From Trichomonas vaginalis G3 (taxonomy: Eukaryota; Parabasalia; Trichomonadida; Trichomonadidae): a DNA stretch of 64,000 nt. Both the position numbers and the translations under genes were made by a program. The DNA lies in contig NC_067206.1 in assembly GCF_026262505.1 (NCBI RefSeq), positions 14,628,205 to 14,692,204 of the forward strand, given 5' to 3'. How positions within the stretch are numbered: position 1 is the stretch's first letter; each line of letters opens with the position of its first letter. Positions 52,106 to 59,809 of the stretch are shown here, one piece after another. Below the pieces are notes generated by a model. It saw only the letters and a program-made list of their open reading frames with translations, ran no database searches and had not been told where the DNA came from.

Positions 52106-52363
52106 GTGTCATTTCAGATGGTCAAGCAGCCAATCGCATTCGAGCACTTCGAAGAAGCCTTACGTTCCAAGGGAGAGGGTGTCTGGTGCAAGGCAGAGGT
52201 CATGAGACTCTACGAGCAGTACATCCTCAATGCCTGGGAGGACAAATCGTCCTTGGAATGGCAATTCTACCAACTCCTCTGGGACGACCTCCTACGCAAC
52301 TGGGATGACGAAAGAGTCCAATTCAGAGGTCAGGAACTACTTGTCCAAATTACCTTAATTTAA
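52106..52363 (+). CDS. Unrecognised protein, 85 aa (Mav2)
   Basis: The frame includes VKQPIAFEHFEEALRSKGEG, then a Trp/Glu-rich helical stretch (LNAWEDKSSLEWQFYQLLWD). It is protein-like in composition. It lies directly after the polymerase with one base-composition step between. The true start may be upstream. No family recognised. Confidence 0.4.
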   Translation: MSFQMVKQPIAFEHFEEALRSKGEGVWCKAEVMRLYEQYILNAWEDKSSLEWQFYQLLWDDLLRNWDDERVQFRGQELLVQITLI

Positions 52364-52474
52364 GCCGCTTACGCAACTAAACACCTAAATTTACTGGGGT
52401 TTCCCCCTAAAATAAAATTTTTTTACTCTTAGAACCACTCGAGGTTCTCCTTACGGTTGTTGAGCTTGTCACCG

Positions 52475-53119
52475 TCAATGTGTCTGACCTCGTCTTCTTG
52501 TCTGGATTTGGAACCCATTGAATTGCGACAAGCTTGCCCATGGAAATTGAACGCGATTCCGAAGGTAAGGTTCAAGTGTCCCAAGTTGTTGAGGACTGGG
52601 GTAAGAACCTTGCCGGTCTCCTGTTGCGGATTTGGTATGGGTAGGGTTGGGAAATTTCGTAAGTGTCATCGGCAACAAGGGTTGCCCAAACTTCCTTTCT
52701 TCGTGTTTCTCTTCTTCTTCCTCTTCTTCTTCGTGTTCCTTCTTCTTCCTCGAAATTCCTTCTTCAATTTGGTGCTCACGAATTACGGTGTTGCATGTTC
52801 TGTCCTTTCCGAGTACCTTCCAGATGGCGTCTATCTCTTCGAAGAAACGGTAGATGAGTCTGGCAAGGTCTCGGTTCTCTCTCGCGTAAATGCGCAAGGT
52901 TTCCGTCAAATCATTCAGGCATTTCTCATTGGAAGCTTGGTTCATGAGGAACTCACCTTTAAGTCCCTTCATCTCTTCCATAAGACTACTTTGGAGAGTC
53001 TTAACGGTGTTTGTCAGATGAGCTTTCAAATTCAAAATTTGAATTTGAACTGGGCGCTTGTCTGGCAACATTGAAAGGACATCTGCCATTGTGTTCGGCT
53101 TCGGTGCTTGTTCGGACAT
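52475..53119 (-). CDS. Coiled-coil protein with Glu-rich tract, 214 aa (Mav2)
   Basis: The start MSEQAPKPNTMADVLSMLPD precedes a long helical region (LKAHLTNTVKTLQSSLMEEM, LTETLRIYARENRDLARLIY). A run of about 15 mostly Glu residues and a Ser/Pro-rich end follow. A short stretch near 52430-52510 on the same strand resembles the end of an HNH motif (HIDGDKLNNRKENLEWF). No overall family was recognised. The region is damaged. Confidence 0.5.
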   Translation of the reverse strand: MSEQAPKPNTMADVLSMLPDKRPVQIQILNLKAHLTNTVKTLQSSLMEEMKGLKGEFLMNQASNEKCLNDLTETLRIYARENRDLARLIYRFFEEIDAIWKVLGKDRTCNTVIREHQIEEGISRKKKEHEEEEEEEEKHEERKFGQPLLPMTLTKFPNPTHTKSATGDRQGSYPSPQQLGTLEPYLRNRVQFPWASLSQFNGFQIQTRRRGQTH

Positions 53120-53151
53120 CGAAAAAATGAAGTGGTTTGAGAATGACGGTT

Positions 53152-53454
53152 TTACTTCAAAAAGCTTGTTATGACGGTTAAGTCATACAACAAGTTTAAA
53201 ATAATATCTTGTTCTTCTTCTGAACGTTTGTTGTCTCTTCCGATAAAAGTTTCGAACATGAGAACCAAAAAACGTTTTTTGAGATTGCGGAAGAGTTCAG
53301 GCAAACGTTCATATTCTGGATATGTTGGGAGCAGTTCGAAACATCTGAGCTGACTTTCGGACAAAATTGGGACAATGTCAGAAAATTCATCTTTGGTCGG
53401 ACTGCTTGAAGGTAAGTCCCTTACATGTAAGTAGCTCTGGTAAAGTCTTCTCAT
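53152..53454 (-). CDS. Unrecognised protein, 100 aa (Mav2)
   Basis: The start MRRLYQSYLHVRDLPSSSPT opens a helical, Leu/Glu/Arg-rich protein (LPELFRNLKKRFLVLMFETF) ending SFLK. It is one of several small minus-strand genes between 52.4 and 54.4 kb. Function unknown. Confidence 0.45.
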   Translation of the reverse strand: MRRLYQSYLHVRDLPSSSPTKDEFSDIVPILSESQLRCFELLPTYPEYERLPELFRNLKKRFLVLMFETFIGRDNKRSEEEQDIILNLLYDLTVITSFLK

Positions 53455-53504
53455 TTCTGCTAACTTTTGGAGTATAGCTTCGTATTTAGAGTTTTAATTT
53501 TAAT

Positions 53505-54004
53505 TGTCTTATTCCACTCTTACATCTAAACGGTAACTATCCATGAGGTCAAGAGTAGCTTTGGTAGCTTTAAGTGGAGCTATCTCTTCTTTGACTTGTG
53601 CAATTTTGGTTGCAATTGTGGTTTGAGCTCCTTCAAGTTCGCCGTCTATGTCGTTCTCAACCTTCAACCATAGCTTGAAACTCTTCATCGGTCCATTGAG
53701 ATTGGTGTGGGACGAATTTAACTTGCTTCATTCAAAAAATGAAAAAAATGTTTTTACTCAAAGCGTGCCATGTATATGGCTATAAGAAACTTACCAGAAG
53801 GCTTCTTCTTCACATGAGTCTTTGGCAACTTGAGTGTTGGTGTTGGAGTTGGGTCTGGAATTTCAATTCTCTCTCGAGCGCAACAACAGATGTCAGAATA
53901 ACATTCCCCACTGTCTTTCTTGCCACCATAAATTGTGTATTGACCGAACTTGCATTTGCAGGAAGACCGGTCAATACAAGGTTCACAGTTGAATAGTTGT
54001 ACAC
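53505..54004 (-). pseudogene. Remnants of two small minus-strand genes (Mav2)
   Basis: Around 53505-53732, coding-like sequence includes a helical piece (TIATKIAQVKEEIAPLKATK). Around 53745-54004, a Val/Ala-rich beta-type piece (TVNLVLTGLPANASSVNTQF) and a basic Pro-rich end are readable. Both look like parts of genuine but broken small genes. No family recognised. Confidence 0.35.
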
Positions 54005-54062
54005 AACCTGTTGAGTACGAGTGTGAGTAAAAACATAAAAAAGTGAAGTTAAAATGAGATGT

Positions 54063-54428
54063 TTACTGTAAAGGTACGATGTCGCCTTCTGTGTTTATGA
54101 AGAACGCCCGACCCGAGAAGTGTAAGAGTCCTCTGAGAATTTGGGCAATTCGTACAGTTGGGTTCTCTCTGTTTGGAAGTAGTATCCAAGGACGCTTGGC
54201 AAAGAACTTCAAGAGGACTTCTTTCTTCATCTCTTTTATGTCGTCGAAAGGAGTGTTTTCTGGTATTTGCAGGACAATTCCAGTGTCAATTTCAATTTTA
54301 AGCGCACTTCTTCCAGACACCCAGCCTGCAATGGTCTTGTTTGACTTCAGATGGCTCAGGTAGTTCCTAACTAGCTCATTTATCTCTATAAGGTAGATTG
54401 CCTCATCTGCTGGGTCTATGTCGGTCAT
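54063..54428 (-). CDS. Unrecognised protein, 121 aa (Mav2)
   Basis: The start MTDIDPADEAIYLIEINELV opens an acidic N-terminus. A basic helix-strand region follows (FFAKRPWILLPNRENPTVRI), ending in GRAFFINTEGDIVPLQ. The frame is fully open. The start codon lies at the left edge of the 22-bp repeat block, divergent from the gene at 54860. Confidence 0.5.
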   Translation of the reverse strand: MTDIDPADEAIYLIEINELVRNYLSHLKSNKTIAGWVSGRSALKIEIDTGIVLQIPENTPFDDIKEMKKEVLLKFFAKRPWILLPNRENPTVRIAQILRGLLHFSGRAFFINTEGDIVPLQ

Positions 54429-54429
54429 T

Positions 54430-54860
54430 GTTTCAAGACAAGTCTTTTACTTTTTCAAGTCTTTTATTTTCAAGACAAGTCTTTTACTTTTTCAAGACGA
54501 GTCTTTTACTTTTTCAAGACAAGTCTTTTACTTTTTCAAGACAAGTCTTTTACTTTTTCAAGACAAGTCTTTTACTTTTTCAAGACAAGACCCGTAATTT
54601 TTCAAGAAATTTTTTGGTGTAAAGTTCTCAAATTTGAGAACAGTGGTCTTGATTGAAGACGATACCCGTACTTTTTCAAGACAAGTCTTTTACTTTTTCA
54701 AGACAAGTCTTTTACTTTTTCAAGACAAGTCTTTTACTTTTTCAAGACAAGTCTTTTACTTTTTCAAGACAAGTCTTTTACTTTTTCAAGACAAGTCTTT
54801 TACTTTTTCAAGACAAGTCTTTTACTTTTTCAAGACAAGTCTTTTATTGTTTCAAGACAA
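54430..54860. repeat. 22-bp iteron-like tandem repeats, about 15 copies in two blocks
   Basis: Unit CAAGACAAGTCTTTTACTTTTT is repeated about 7 times (54433-54600) and about 8 times (54678-54854) at an exact 22-bp step. Each unit has a small palindrome AAGAC-AA-GTCTT. The blocks fill the gap between two divergent genes, and the start codons on both sides sit in the edge repeats. Even spacing at two helical turns favours protein binding: a promoter/enhancer or replication site. Confidence 0.9.
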
Positions 54861-55441
54861 TGTCCGACGTACCACCAACCGAGTCCATTCCCAAGCCAGA
54901 GGAACCTAAAGCACCAGCCCCTGCACCTCAGCAACCTCAGTTCCAGCAAGTACCTCCACCAAATTACTACCAATTTCCACCTCAATGTTACTACCCACCA
55001 CAAGGCTTCCCGAACTACCCTCCTCAGCCTATGCCTTACTGCCCTAACCCTTGGATGTTCATGTCAAACCCTCCACCCCAATTCCAATTCCAATCTCAAT
55101 CCAAGAGAGACCAAGAGTTCGAGGAAGGTCTGAACCGTTTACGCAAAGAGTATGCCACAGCCCCTATGGAAGATGACAGGCTTTCAGTCTCTTCCCTAAA
55201 GTCGACCGATTCGACTCGTACCACAGATTCGGTTCGTGACCGTGAAGACTACCTCAAGCAGTCTGAGAGACTCTTCATCCTACAACCATTTACAGTTGGA
55301 GCTCTCAAGAACATGCGCAATTACGAAGGTCAGACACCAGCTGGAGACCGCAAAACAGACGTACTCGCAAGAGCAGTCCAACTGGTCAAGACAAAGACGG
55401 AGATAGTTGACTTCATTCTTGCAGCTTGCCCATACAAGTAA
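54860..55441 (+). CDS. Pro/Gln-rich N-terminus, helical C-terminus protein, 193 aa (Mav2)
   Basis: The start ATG 54860 (MSDVPPTESIPKPEEPKAPA) is embedded in the last 22-bp repeat. An open frame upstream through the repeats is an artefact of the repeat reading without stops. A Pro/Tyr/Gln-rich half (PPNYYQFPPQCYYPPQG) precedes a charged helical domain (DQEFEEGLNRLRKEYATAPM, ARAVQLVKTKTEIVDFILAA). Function unknown; the layout is like a virion scaffold or RNA/DNA-binding protein. Confidence 0.55.
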   Translation: MSDVPPTESIPKPEEPKAPAPAPQQPQFQQVPPPNYYQFPPQCYYPPQGFPNYPPQPMPYCPNPWMFMSNPPPQFQFQSQSKRDQEFEEGLNRLRKEYATAPMEDDRLSVSSLKSTDSTRTTDSVRDREDYLKQSERLFILQPFTVGALKNMRNYEGQTPAGDRKTDVLARAVQLVKTKTEIVDFILAACPYK

Positions 55442-55469
55442 AAAAATAAACAATTACGAGTTAAACTTT

Positions 55470-55670
55470 TTACTCTTTCTTTTCTGAGTTGTTTAGAGCT
55501 GGTTTCTCTTGTAGAAACCTTTCGTACTCTTCCATGGTCATGTAATTGCGAATTTGGTACGCAATTCCAGGTTCGTTGTTTTTGAACCTTACGTATGTAA
55601 CGCTTCCATCCTCCTCAGGGAAGTAAGCTGCTAACATCTGACCAAGTTTTCTCGGTGACTCGGAGCTCAT
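55470..55670 (-). CDS. Small protein, 66 aa (Mav2)
   Basis: I take ATG 55670 (MSSESPRKLGQMLAAYFPEE) rather than the ATG 12 bp upstream, because it resembles starts of neighbouring genes. A beta-hairpin-like region (GSVTYVRFKNNEPGIAY) and a charged helix follow. No family recognised. Confidence 0.45.
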   Translation of the reverse strand: MSSESPRKLGQMLAAYFPEEDGSVTYVRFKNNEPGIAYQIRNYMTMEEYERFLQEKPALNNSEKKE

Positions 55671-55711
55671 TAAAAATGTCACTTTTTAAACGTTAAGTTT
55701 TTAGTCTTATT

Positions 55712-55906
55712 TTACCCTTTGTTTACCCTTTGTTTGTCAAGGTAGTATTGGAGTGCAATTTCTCCAAATTCTCTGTGTCGGAGTTCTTCAGCATTTTCCA
55801 AGGTGTTCCTGGAGAACTCAAAGAAGTTGTCAAGAACATACTGCCATGCTGCTCTTCTGAGTTCGTCGGTATTTTGGAAGTGTTGCACCTTCGAGTCTTC
55901 GGACAT
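55712..55906 (-). CDS. Small helical protein, 64 aa (Mav2)
   Basis: The start MSEDSKVQHFQNTDELRRAA opens an almost entirely helical, charged protein. It is next in line with the preceding gene on the same strand and shares its MS-E-S start. Function unknown. Confidence 0.45.
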   Translation of the reverse strand: MSEDSKVQHFQNTDELRRAAWQYVLDNFFEFSRNTLENAEELRHREFGEIALQYYLDKQRVNKG

Positions 55907-55971
55907 GAAAAAATGACACTTTTTCTATTAAACCGTTTACAATTTGAATTTTCATGAAATTTACACCAAAA

Positions 55972-56035
55972 ATAATGTTTATGTTAGAATGTTAGATCTA
56001 ACATGTTTTCTAACACGTTTTCTAACATGGTCTAA
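55972..56035. repeat. Left copy of a ~64-bp inverted repeat around the 56123 gene
   Basis: The sequence (ATGTTTATGTTAGAATGTTA.. ..CATGGTCTAAAAC) pairs with the inverted copy at 57144-57207, and a partial copy lies at 57046-57100. Each contains the perfect palindrome TGTTAGATCTAACA plus TGTTAGAAAACATGTTAG repeats. Confidence 0.85.
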
Positions 56036-56122
56036 AACTCTTGAATTTTCATGAATTTTCCCGAAATAAAAAATAAAGTTGGTTTTTTTAAAAAAATATT
56101 TTTTTATTTTTATTGTAAGAAC

Positions 56123-57037
56123 ATGTTAGCAACTACAGCACCAAACTCGCTAGTTATGAACCCAACTTCAATGTTAGTAGAGATGAAAAGCTTCATTCCT
56201 TCTTCATATACTTTCGAAACAAAAATCCAGAAGATAAAGCAAGAACTTTTAACAAGTAATTTAGACTGTAGTGCGAAAGATGAAACAAATGAACAGTATC
56301 TTTATGAAATGCAGGACATTATTGACCATTTACCCAAATTGCCTGAAATCCAACAACAAAAACTAACCATTCCCGAATTTGACGAAATAAAAGTCAAAGC
56401 AACTGACTCAGTAGAAATAAAGAAGTTCATACGAAAGGTAAATTATGAATTCCTTGGTTTTCATTGCAACCATAAGGTTATGGACAAAGATTGCGACATG
56501 GTATATAAGAACATCTCTGACCTTTACAAATCCGAAGAATTTAAGACCTACGACAACTTTGTTTCGTTAGTTGCAAAATGTGTTTGGGAAATAAGAGATA
56601 AAGATAGTAGGGGTAAGGTATGGAACGAACAAATAAAACCCGCTATGTTCGAGATGAAGAAAACCATTGACGCCTTAGTCATACTAGCAGGTAAGGTTTC
56701 AGAATATAACGCAAAAATGAACCCACAATGTTCTAAATGTAAAGCAGCAATGAGGAAATATAACTACTCCGTCAAAGAGATAGAACGTATGCGAAACGAC
56801 TATGCTGACTTAAAGAAAGAAGCAGAAAAGCCAGCAGAAGATAAAATGGACATGTTGACATTTCTAAACAAAAACTATCCAACCGCTAACGATTTCCTTC
56901 TTTCAGATGTCAAGAAGAAGTATAAAGAAACTTTCGGTATCGTTAAAACTTTTGACATACTGACAGAAGAAATAGAAGCTACGAAATTGTTTAGAGTCAT
57001 GAACCATCGCAACATATACCATGTAAAACGCTTGTAA
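56123..57037 (+). CDS. Unrecognised protein, about 304 aa (Mav2)
   Basis: I prefer ATG 56123 (MLATTAPNSLVMNPTSMLVE) to the upstream ATG 56051, because the latter would add a Lys/Phe-rich leader read from an A/T-rich spacer. The protein is helical and charged, with a Cys pair motif NPQCSKCKAAMRKYNYSVKE and a coiled-coil (RMRNDYADLKKEAEKPAEDK). It stands alone between inverted repeats, like a cassette. No family recognised. Confidence 0.6.
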   Translation: MLATTAPNSLVMNPTSMLVEMKSFIPSSYTFETKIQKIKQELLTSNLDCSAKDETNEQYLYEMQDIIDHLPKLPEIQQQKLTIPEFDEIKVKATDSVEIKKFIRKVNYEFLGFHCNHKVMDKDCDMVYKNISDLYKSEEFKTYDNFVSLVAKCVWEIRDKDSRGKVWNEQIKPAMFEMKKTIDALVILAGKVSEYNAKMNPQCSKCKAAMRKYNYSVKEIERMRNDYADLKKEAEKPAEDKMDMLTFLNKNYPTANDFLLSDVKKKYKETFGIVKTFDILTEEIEATKLFRVMNHRNIYHVKRL

Positions 57038-57045
57038 ATAGTTAT

Positions 57046-57207
57046 GTTAGAAAACATGTTAGAAAACATGTTAGATCTAACATTCTAACATAAACATTAT
57101 TTTTATTGAATTCCGTATGAAATTTCATGAGTTTTGTATGTTTTAGACCATGTTAGAAAACATGTTAGAAAACATGTTAGATCTAACATTCTAACATAAA
57201 CATTATT
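57046..57207. repeat. Right copies of the inverted repeat (TGTTAGATCTAACA)
   Basis: Two direct copies of about 85 bp, starting GTTATGTTAGAAAACATG (57043) and ACCATGTTAGAAAACATG (57148), each with TTAGATCTAACATTCTAACATAAACATTA and then GAATTCCGTATGAAATTTCATGA. Together with 55972-56035 they bracket one gene. Confidence 0.85.
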
Positions 57208-57347
57208 TTTGCTGAATTCCGTATGAAATTTCATGAAATTTCTCTAGACCGACTTTTACCGGTCTAGCCTAAAACTCATGAAAATCGTGAAAAATAACAG
57301 AGTATTTTGACAACTTCAAACAAGTAGGGTAAATGAACCATTTATTT

Positions 57348-58220
57348 TTATTGACTTTTTACAATTTGAACTTTGTTTGCGTAGATATGAATTCTGAAAG
57401 AAGTATGAGGGTCTTGTATGACTTTGTACTTCTCCCATAGTTCATGTCTGTCAAACTTACCTGCCATGGACTCTTTCATAAGTTCCATGAAATCGTCTTC
57501 GGACAATCCGGGGAAAAGTATGATATCAGTAAGTATTCTTTTAACATCCTTACTTAAACTCTTTGCTGTCTGTACACAAATGACAACAGAGATGTTAAAG
57601 TGTCTGAGCTTCTTAAGAATTCGACACATGTCTTGTTCTCTATTCTTTAACAAAGGATGAGAAGCAAAGTCATCTAAGATAAGAAGACATCTATGAGGGT
57701 AAGTCTTCCAATCGTAAGATTGCAATTTCTTCGAAATGTATTCTATCTCTTTCTGTTTGTTTCTGAAGTGTTTCTTCTCTAATATTCTCTGCATTTCCTC
57801 ATTTGGGTCTTTAAACTTCGAATTTATATACTCATTTATAGCATTGTACTTCAAAACTCTTCTTTGGTACTTCTTTATCCAATCTAACAACTCAGAGTCT
57901 TTTATACATACTAACTTAGACTTCTTTATAATATCTTTGAACGAATTGACGGTTTGGTCAAATTGACCCGAAGTACTACAAATGACTACTAACTCATAGA
58001 ATGGGTTCTTCTCATCTAGTTCTTGTTGTTGTGCAGCCATTTTAAGATAAGTGAAAGTCTTACCCGACCCAGGTGGTGCAATTAGACCTGTTATACCATT
58101 CTGAGCAAATAAGAACTTGTCATGTATAGGTTTTATCTGAGCATTTTCTAACTTCCTCTTGTTCTTGTTTAAAACATTCTCAAATTTCTTGTCAATGTCA
58201 GCAAACTTTTTTTCTAACAT
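57348..58220 (-). CDS. FtsK/HerA-type genome packaging ATPase (Mav2)
   Basis: I take the start at ATG 58220 (MLEKKFADIDKKFENVLNKN), 36 bp from the divergent gene, giving about 290 aa; an upstream ATG at 58322 would overlap that gene. Walker A is LIAPPGSGKTFTYLK (about residues 46-60) and Walker B is RCLLILDDFASH (about 177-188). A VVICVQTAKSLSKDVKR sensor region follows. This is the A32/FtsK-HerA class that pumps DNA into preformed capsids in Polintons and related viruses. The frame is fully open. Confidence 0.9.
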   Translation of the reverse strand: MLEKKFADIDKKFENVLNKNKRKLENAQIKPIHDKFLFAQNGITGLIAPPGSGKTFTYLKMAAQQQELDEKNPFYELVVICSTSGQFDQTVNSFKDIIKKSKLVCIKDSELLDWIKKYQRRVLKYNAINEYINSKFKDPNEEMQRILEKKHFRNKQKEIEYISKKLQSYDWKTYPHRCLLILDDFASHPLLKNREQDMCRILKKLRHFNISVVICVQTAKSLSKDVKRILTDIILFPGLSEDDFMELMKESMAGKFDRHELWEKYKVIQDPHTSFRIHIYANKVQIVKSQ

Positions 58221-58256
58221 ATTTTTAGAAAAATTAAAATTTTTATCTTTTTGAAA

Positions 58257-58715
58257 ATGTCTAGCGATTTCGCTATCTATATTCGAGACAAGCTTTTCGA
58301 CAGCAAAACTTCTGTCGACCATAAAATCTTACATAGTGTAAACAAGAAAGGTGAATTTGTTCTAAAGTTCTGTTTCTGGGAATATGACAAGAACCATAAA
58401 ACATTAAGCAGAGAAGTCTTTAAGTTTGTCAATGACAGACTTGTTGACAGAGATGACGCCGATTGGAAAGATGAAGTCCAACAAAAGTTCTTAGAATGCA
58501 AAGAAGGCACATGCGCTGTTCTTGAAGATGAAATAGAAAACAGAATAGAAGAGCTATTAAAGGACAAAGAACTTTTACATAAATATGGTTCTGAGAAATT
58601 TGACATAACTCCACCAGAAAAGAAGAAGAAGAGAGAAAAGAAAGAAAAGAAAGAAAAGAAAGTAGAAGAAGAGAAGAAAGAACCAGTTCCAGAGAAAAAG
58701 AAATTTGACATGTAA
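58257..58715 (+). CDS. Acidic protein with Lys/Glu tail, 152 aa (Mav2)
   Basis: The start at ATG 58257 (MSSDFAIYIRDKLFDSKTSV) clears the divergent ATPase start. A compact N-terminal domain (FVLKFCFWEYDKNHKTLSRE) is followed by acidic helices and a Lys/Glu repeat tail (KREKKEKKEKKVEEEKK). Function unknown. It is convergent with the next minus-strand gene. Confidence 0.55.
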   Translation: MSSDFAIYIRDKLFDSKTSVDHKILHSVNKKGEFVLKFCFWEYDKNHKTLSREVFKFVNDRLVDRDDADWKDEVQQKFLECKEGTCAVLEDEIENRIEELLKDKELLHKYGSEKFDITPPEKKKKREKKEKKEKKVEEEKKEPVPEKKKFDM

Positions 58716-58732
58716 AAATAAAATTTTATTTT

Positions 58733-59150
58733 TAGAACATTTCTGGGTCAATGTCAATGTTCTCTTCCTCTTTAGGGGCAAACACTGGCTTAGACTCTAA
58801 AATCTTTTTACCCAATTTACCTTGAACTTCAACTATCTTAGACTCATAATATTCATAGTCGTCTGCTTTCTTTGGTTCATAAGGTATAACAAGTTTGTAT
58901 GCTTTGCCTTCTTTAAGGTTGAGAACCTTCTGTCAAAATTTTCTTTGACTGCTAACAAACCTTCTATGTCTAAGTCTTCAAATTTCGCACCATTTTTAGT
59001 CACAATAGCAAACTTAACTGGTTCGATGTTCCAAACTTTGTCAAATGTAGACTTTTCAAAATGGTAGAAGTAAACATTCAAATAAGCGAATGGGTCTAGT
59101 TCTTCTTTAAGTCCTGACATATATTTGTTGACTGAAATATATTTCGTCAT
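58733..59150 (-). CDS. Unrecognised protein (Mav2)
   Basis: The start MTKYISVNKYMSGLKEELDP opens a frame with KSTFDKVWNIEPVKFAIVTK and an Asp/Glu-rich region (EDLDIEGLLAVKENFDRR). It belongs to the minus-strand run that continues to 62466 with 30-40 bp gaps. The end toward 58733 is acidic. The region is damaged. No family recognised. Confidence 0.45.
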
Positions 59151-59189
59151 CTTTTCTATCGGATAAAAAAATATTTTTTTTAAAACGTT

Positions 59190-59774
59190 TTAAAATGGTA
59201 TGCCATATAGCTTCTTGAATTTGTTAAGAAGTATTTGAACGTATTTTCCATCTGTATCTCTAGCGTTTACATAAGCATAGTCCGCCTTAGTAAAATATAC
59301 TTGTAATTTTCTATAGTTTACACCGGTATAAAAGTAGAAAGAGTCTTGTTCTTCGCTATAGTAGTAAAACTCAAACGTATGCTTACCATAGTCTGTAATT
59401 TCAATTGCTTCATCTTCTAGTTCGTCGACAAATTCGAATACTATATCTCCAAATTTGCCTCTGTTCTTATTGTTTTCAGAACGAGTAACCCAACGTAAGT
59501 TCTCAAGTCTATTGTCGTTTCTTATACGGTTTATATGGTCTACAAAAGGTAAATTGTTAGGGTTCGGTATAAAATGAGTTGCAATGACAACATGTTTAAA
59601 ATAGCGTTTCCCACTCATCCTCATAATAGCATATCCTTTATTTCCCTCCCATCCGCTTAAAACTCTTTTTGTCTCTTTGTTTCTGACTTCAAATGACTCA
59701 CAACAGTGAATTTCATATTTCTCATCTAACAAACAAGTTTCCCAACGGTCTTTTCCAACAAACTCAGCGTACAT
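59190..59774 (-). CDS. HNH endonuclease (Mav2)
   Basis: 194 aa, start MYAEFVGKDRWETCLLDEKY. An N-terminal NUMOD4-like strand region precedes the HNH core at residues 61-100: HVVIATHFIPNP, FVDHINRIRNDNRLENLRW, VTRSENN. It has the DH, N and N/H residues of the beta-beta-alpha metal site. A ~90-aa C-terminal extension rich in Tyr and Phe is unassigned. Such enzymes nick or cut DNA and are common as homing nucleases in viruses. The frame is fully open. Confidence 0.9.
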   Translation of the reverse strand: MYAEFVGKDRWETCLLDEKYEIHCCESFEVRNKETKRVLSGWEGNKGYAIMRMSGKRYFKHVVIATHFIPNPNNLPFVDHINRIRNDNRLENLRWVTRSENNKNRGKFGDIVFEFVDELEDEAIEITDYGKHTFEFYYYSEEQDSFYFYTGVNYRKLQVYFTKADYAYVNARDTDGKYVQILLNKFKKLYGIPF

Positions 59775-59809
59775 TTCAAATAAAATAAAAAAATATTTTT
59801 TTTTAAAAT

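Larger units (their letters stand above)
52090..55445. other. G+C-elevated block within Mav2
   Basis: From about 52.09 to 55.44 kb, except for the 22-bp repeat, codons use many more C and G bases (for example around 52200-52340 and 54880-55430) than the flanking Maverick genes. The block holds small unrecognised genes on both strands. It may have come from a different virus-like source. Confidence 0.5.

Noticed and set aside
54653-54859. N-terminal extension of the 54860 protein through the 22-bp repeats
   Set aside because: The frame is open only because the 22-bp unit has no stop in that phase. The Pro-rich protein has a natural ATG at the last repeat, and the divergent gene starts in the same way at the other edge.
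58277-58711. 144-codon ORF on the minus strand opposite the Lys/Glu-rich gene
   Set aside because: Ser/Phe-rich mirror of the real coding strand; the plus-strand gene has a better start and a natural acidic-basic composition.
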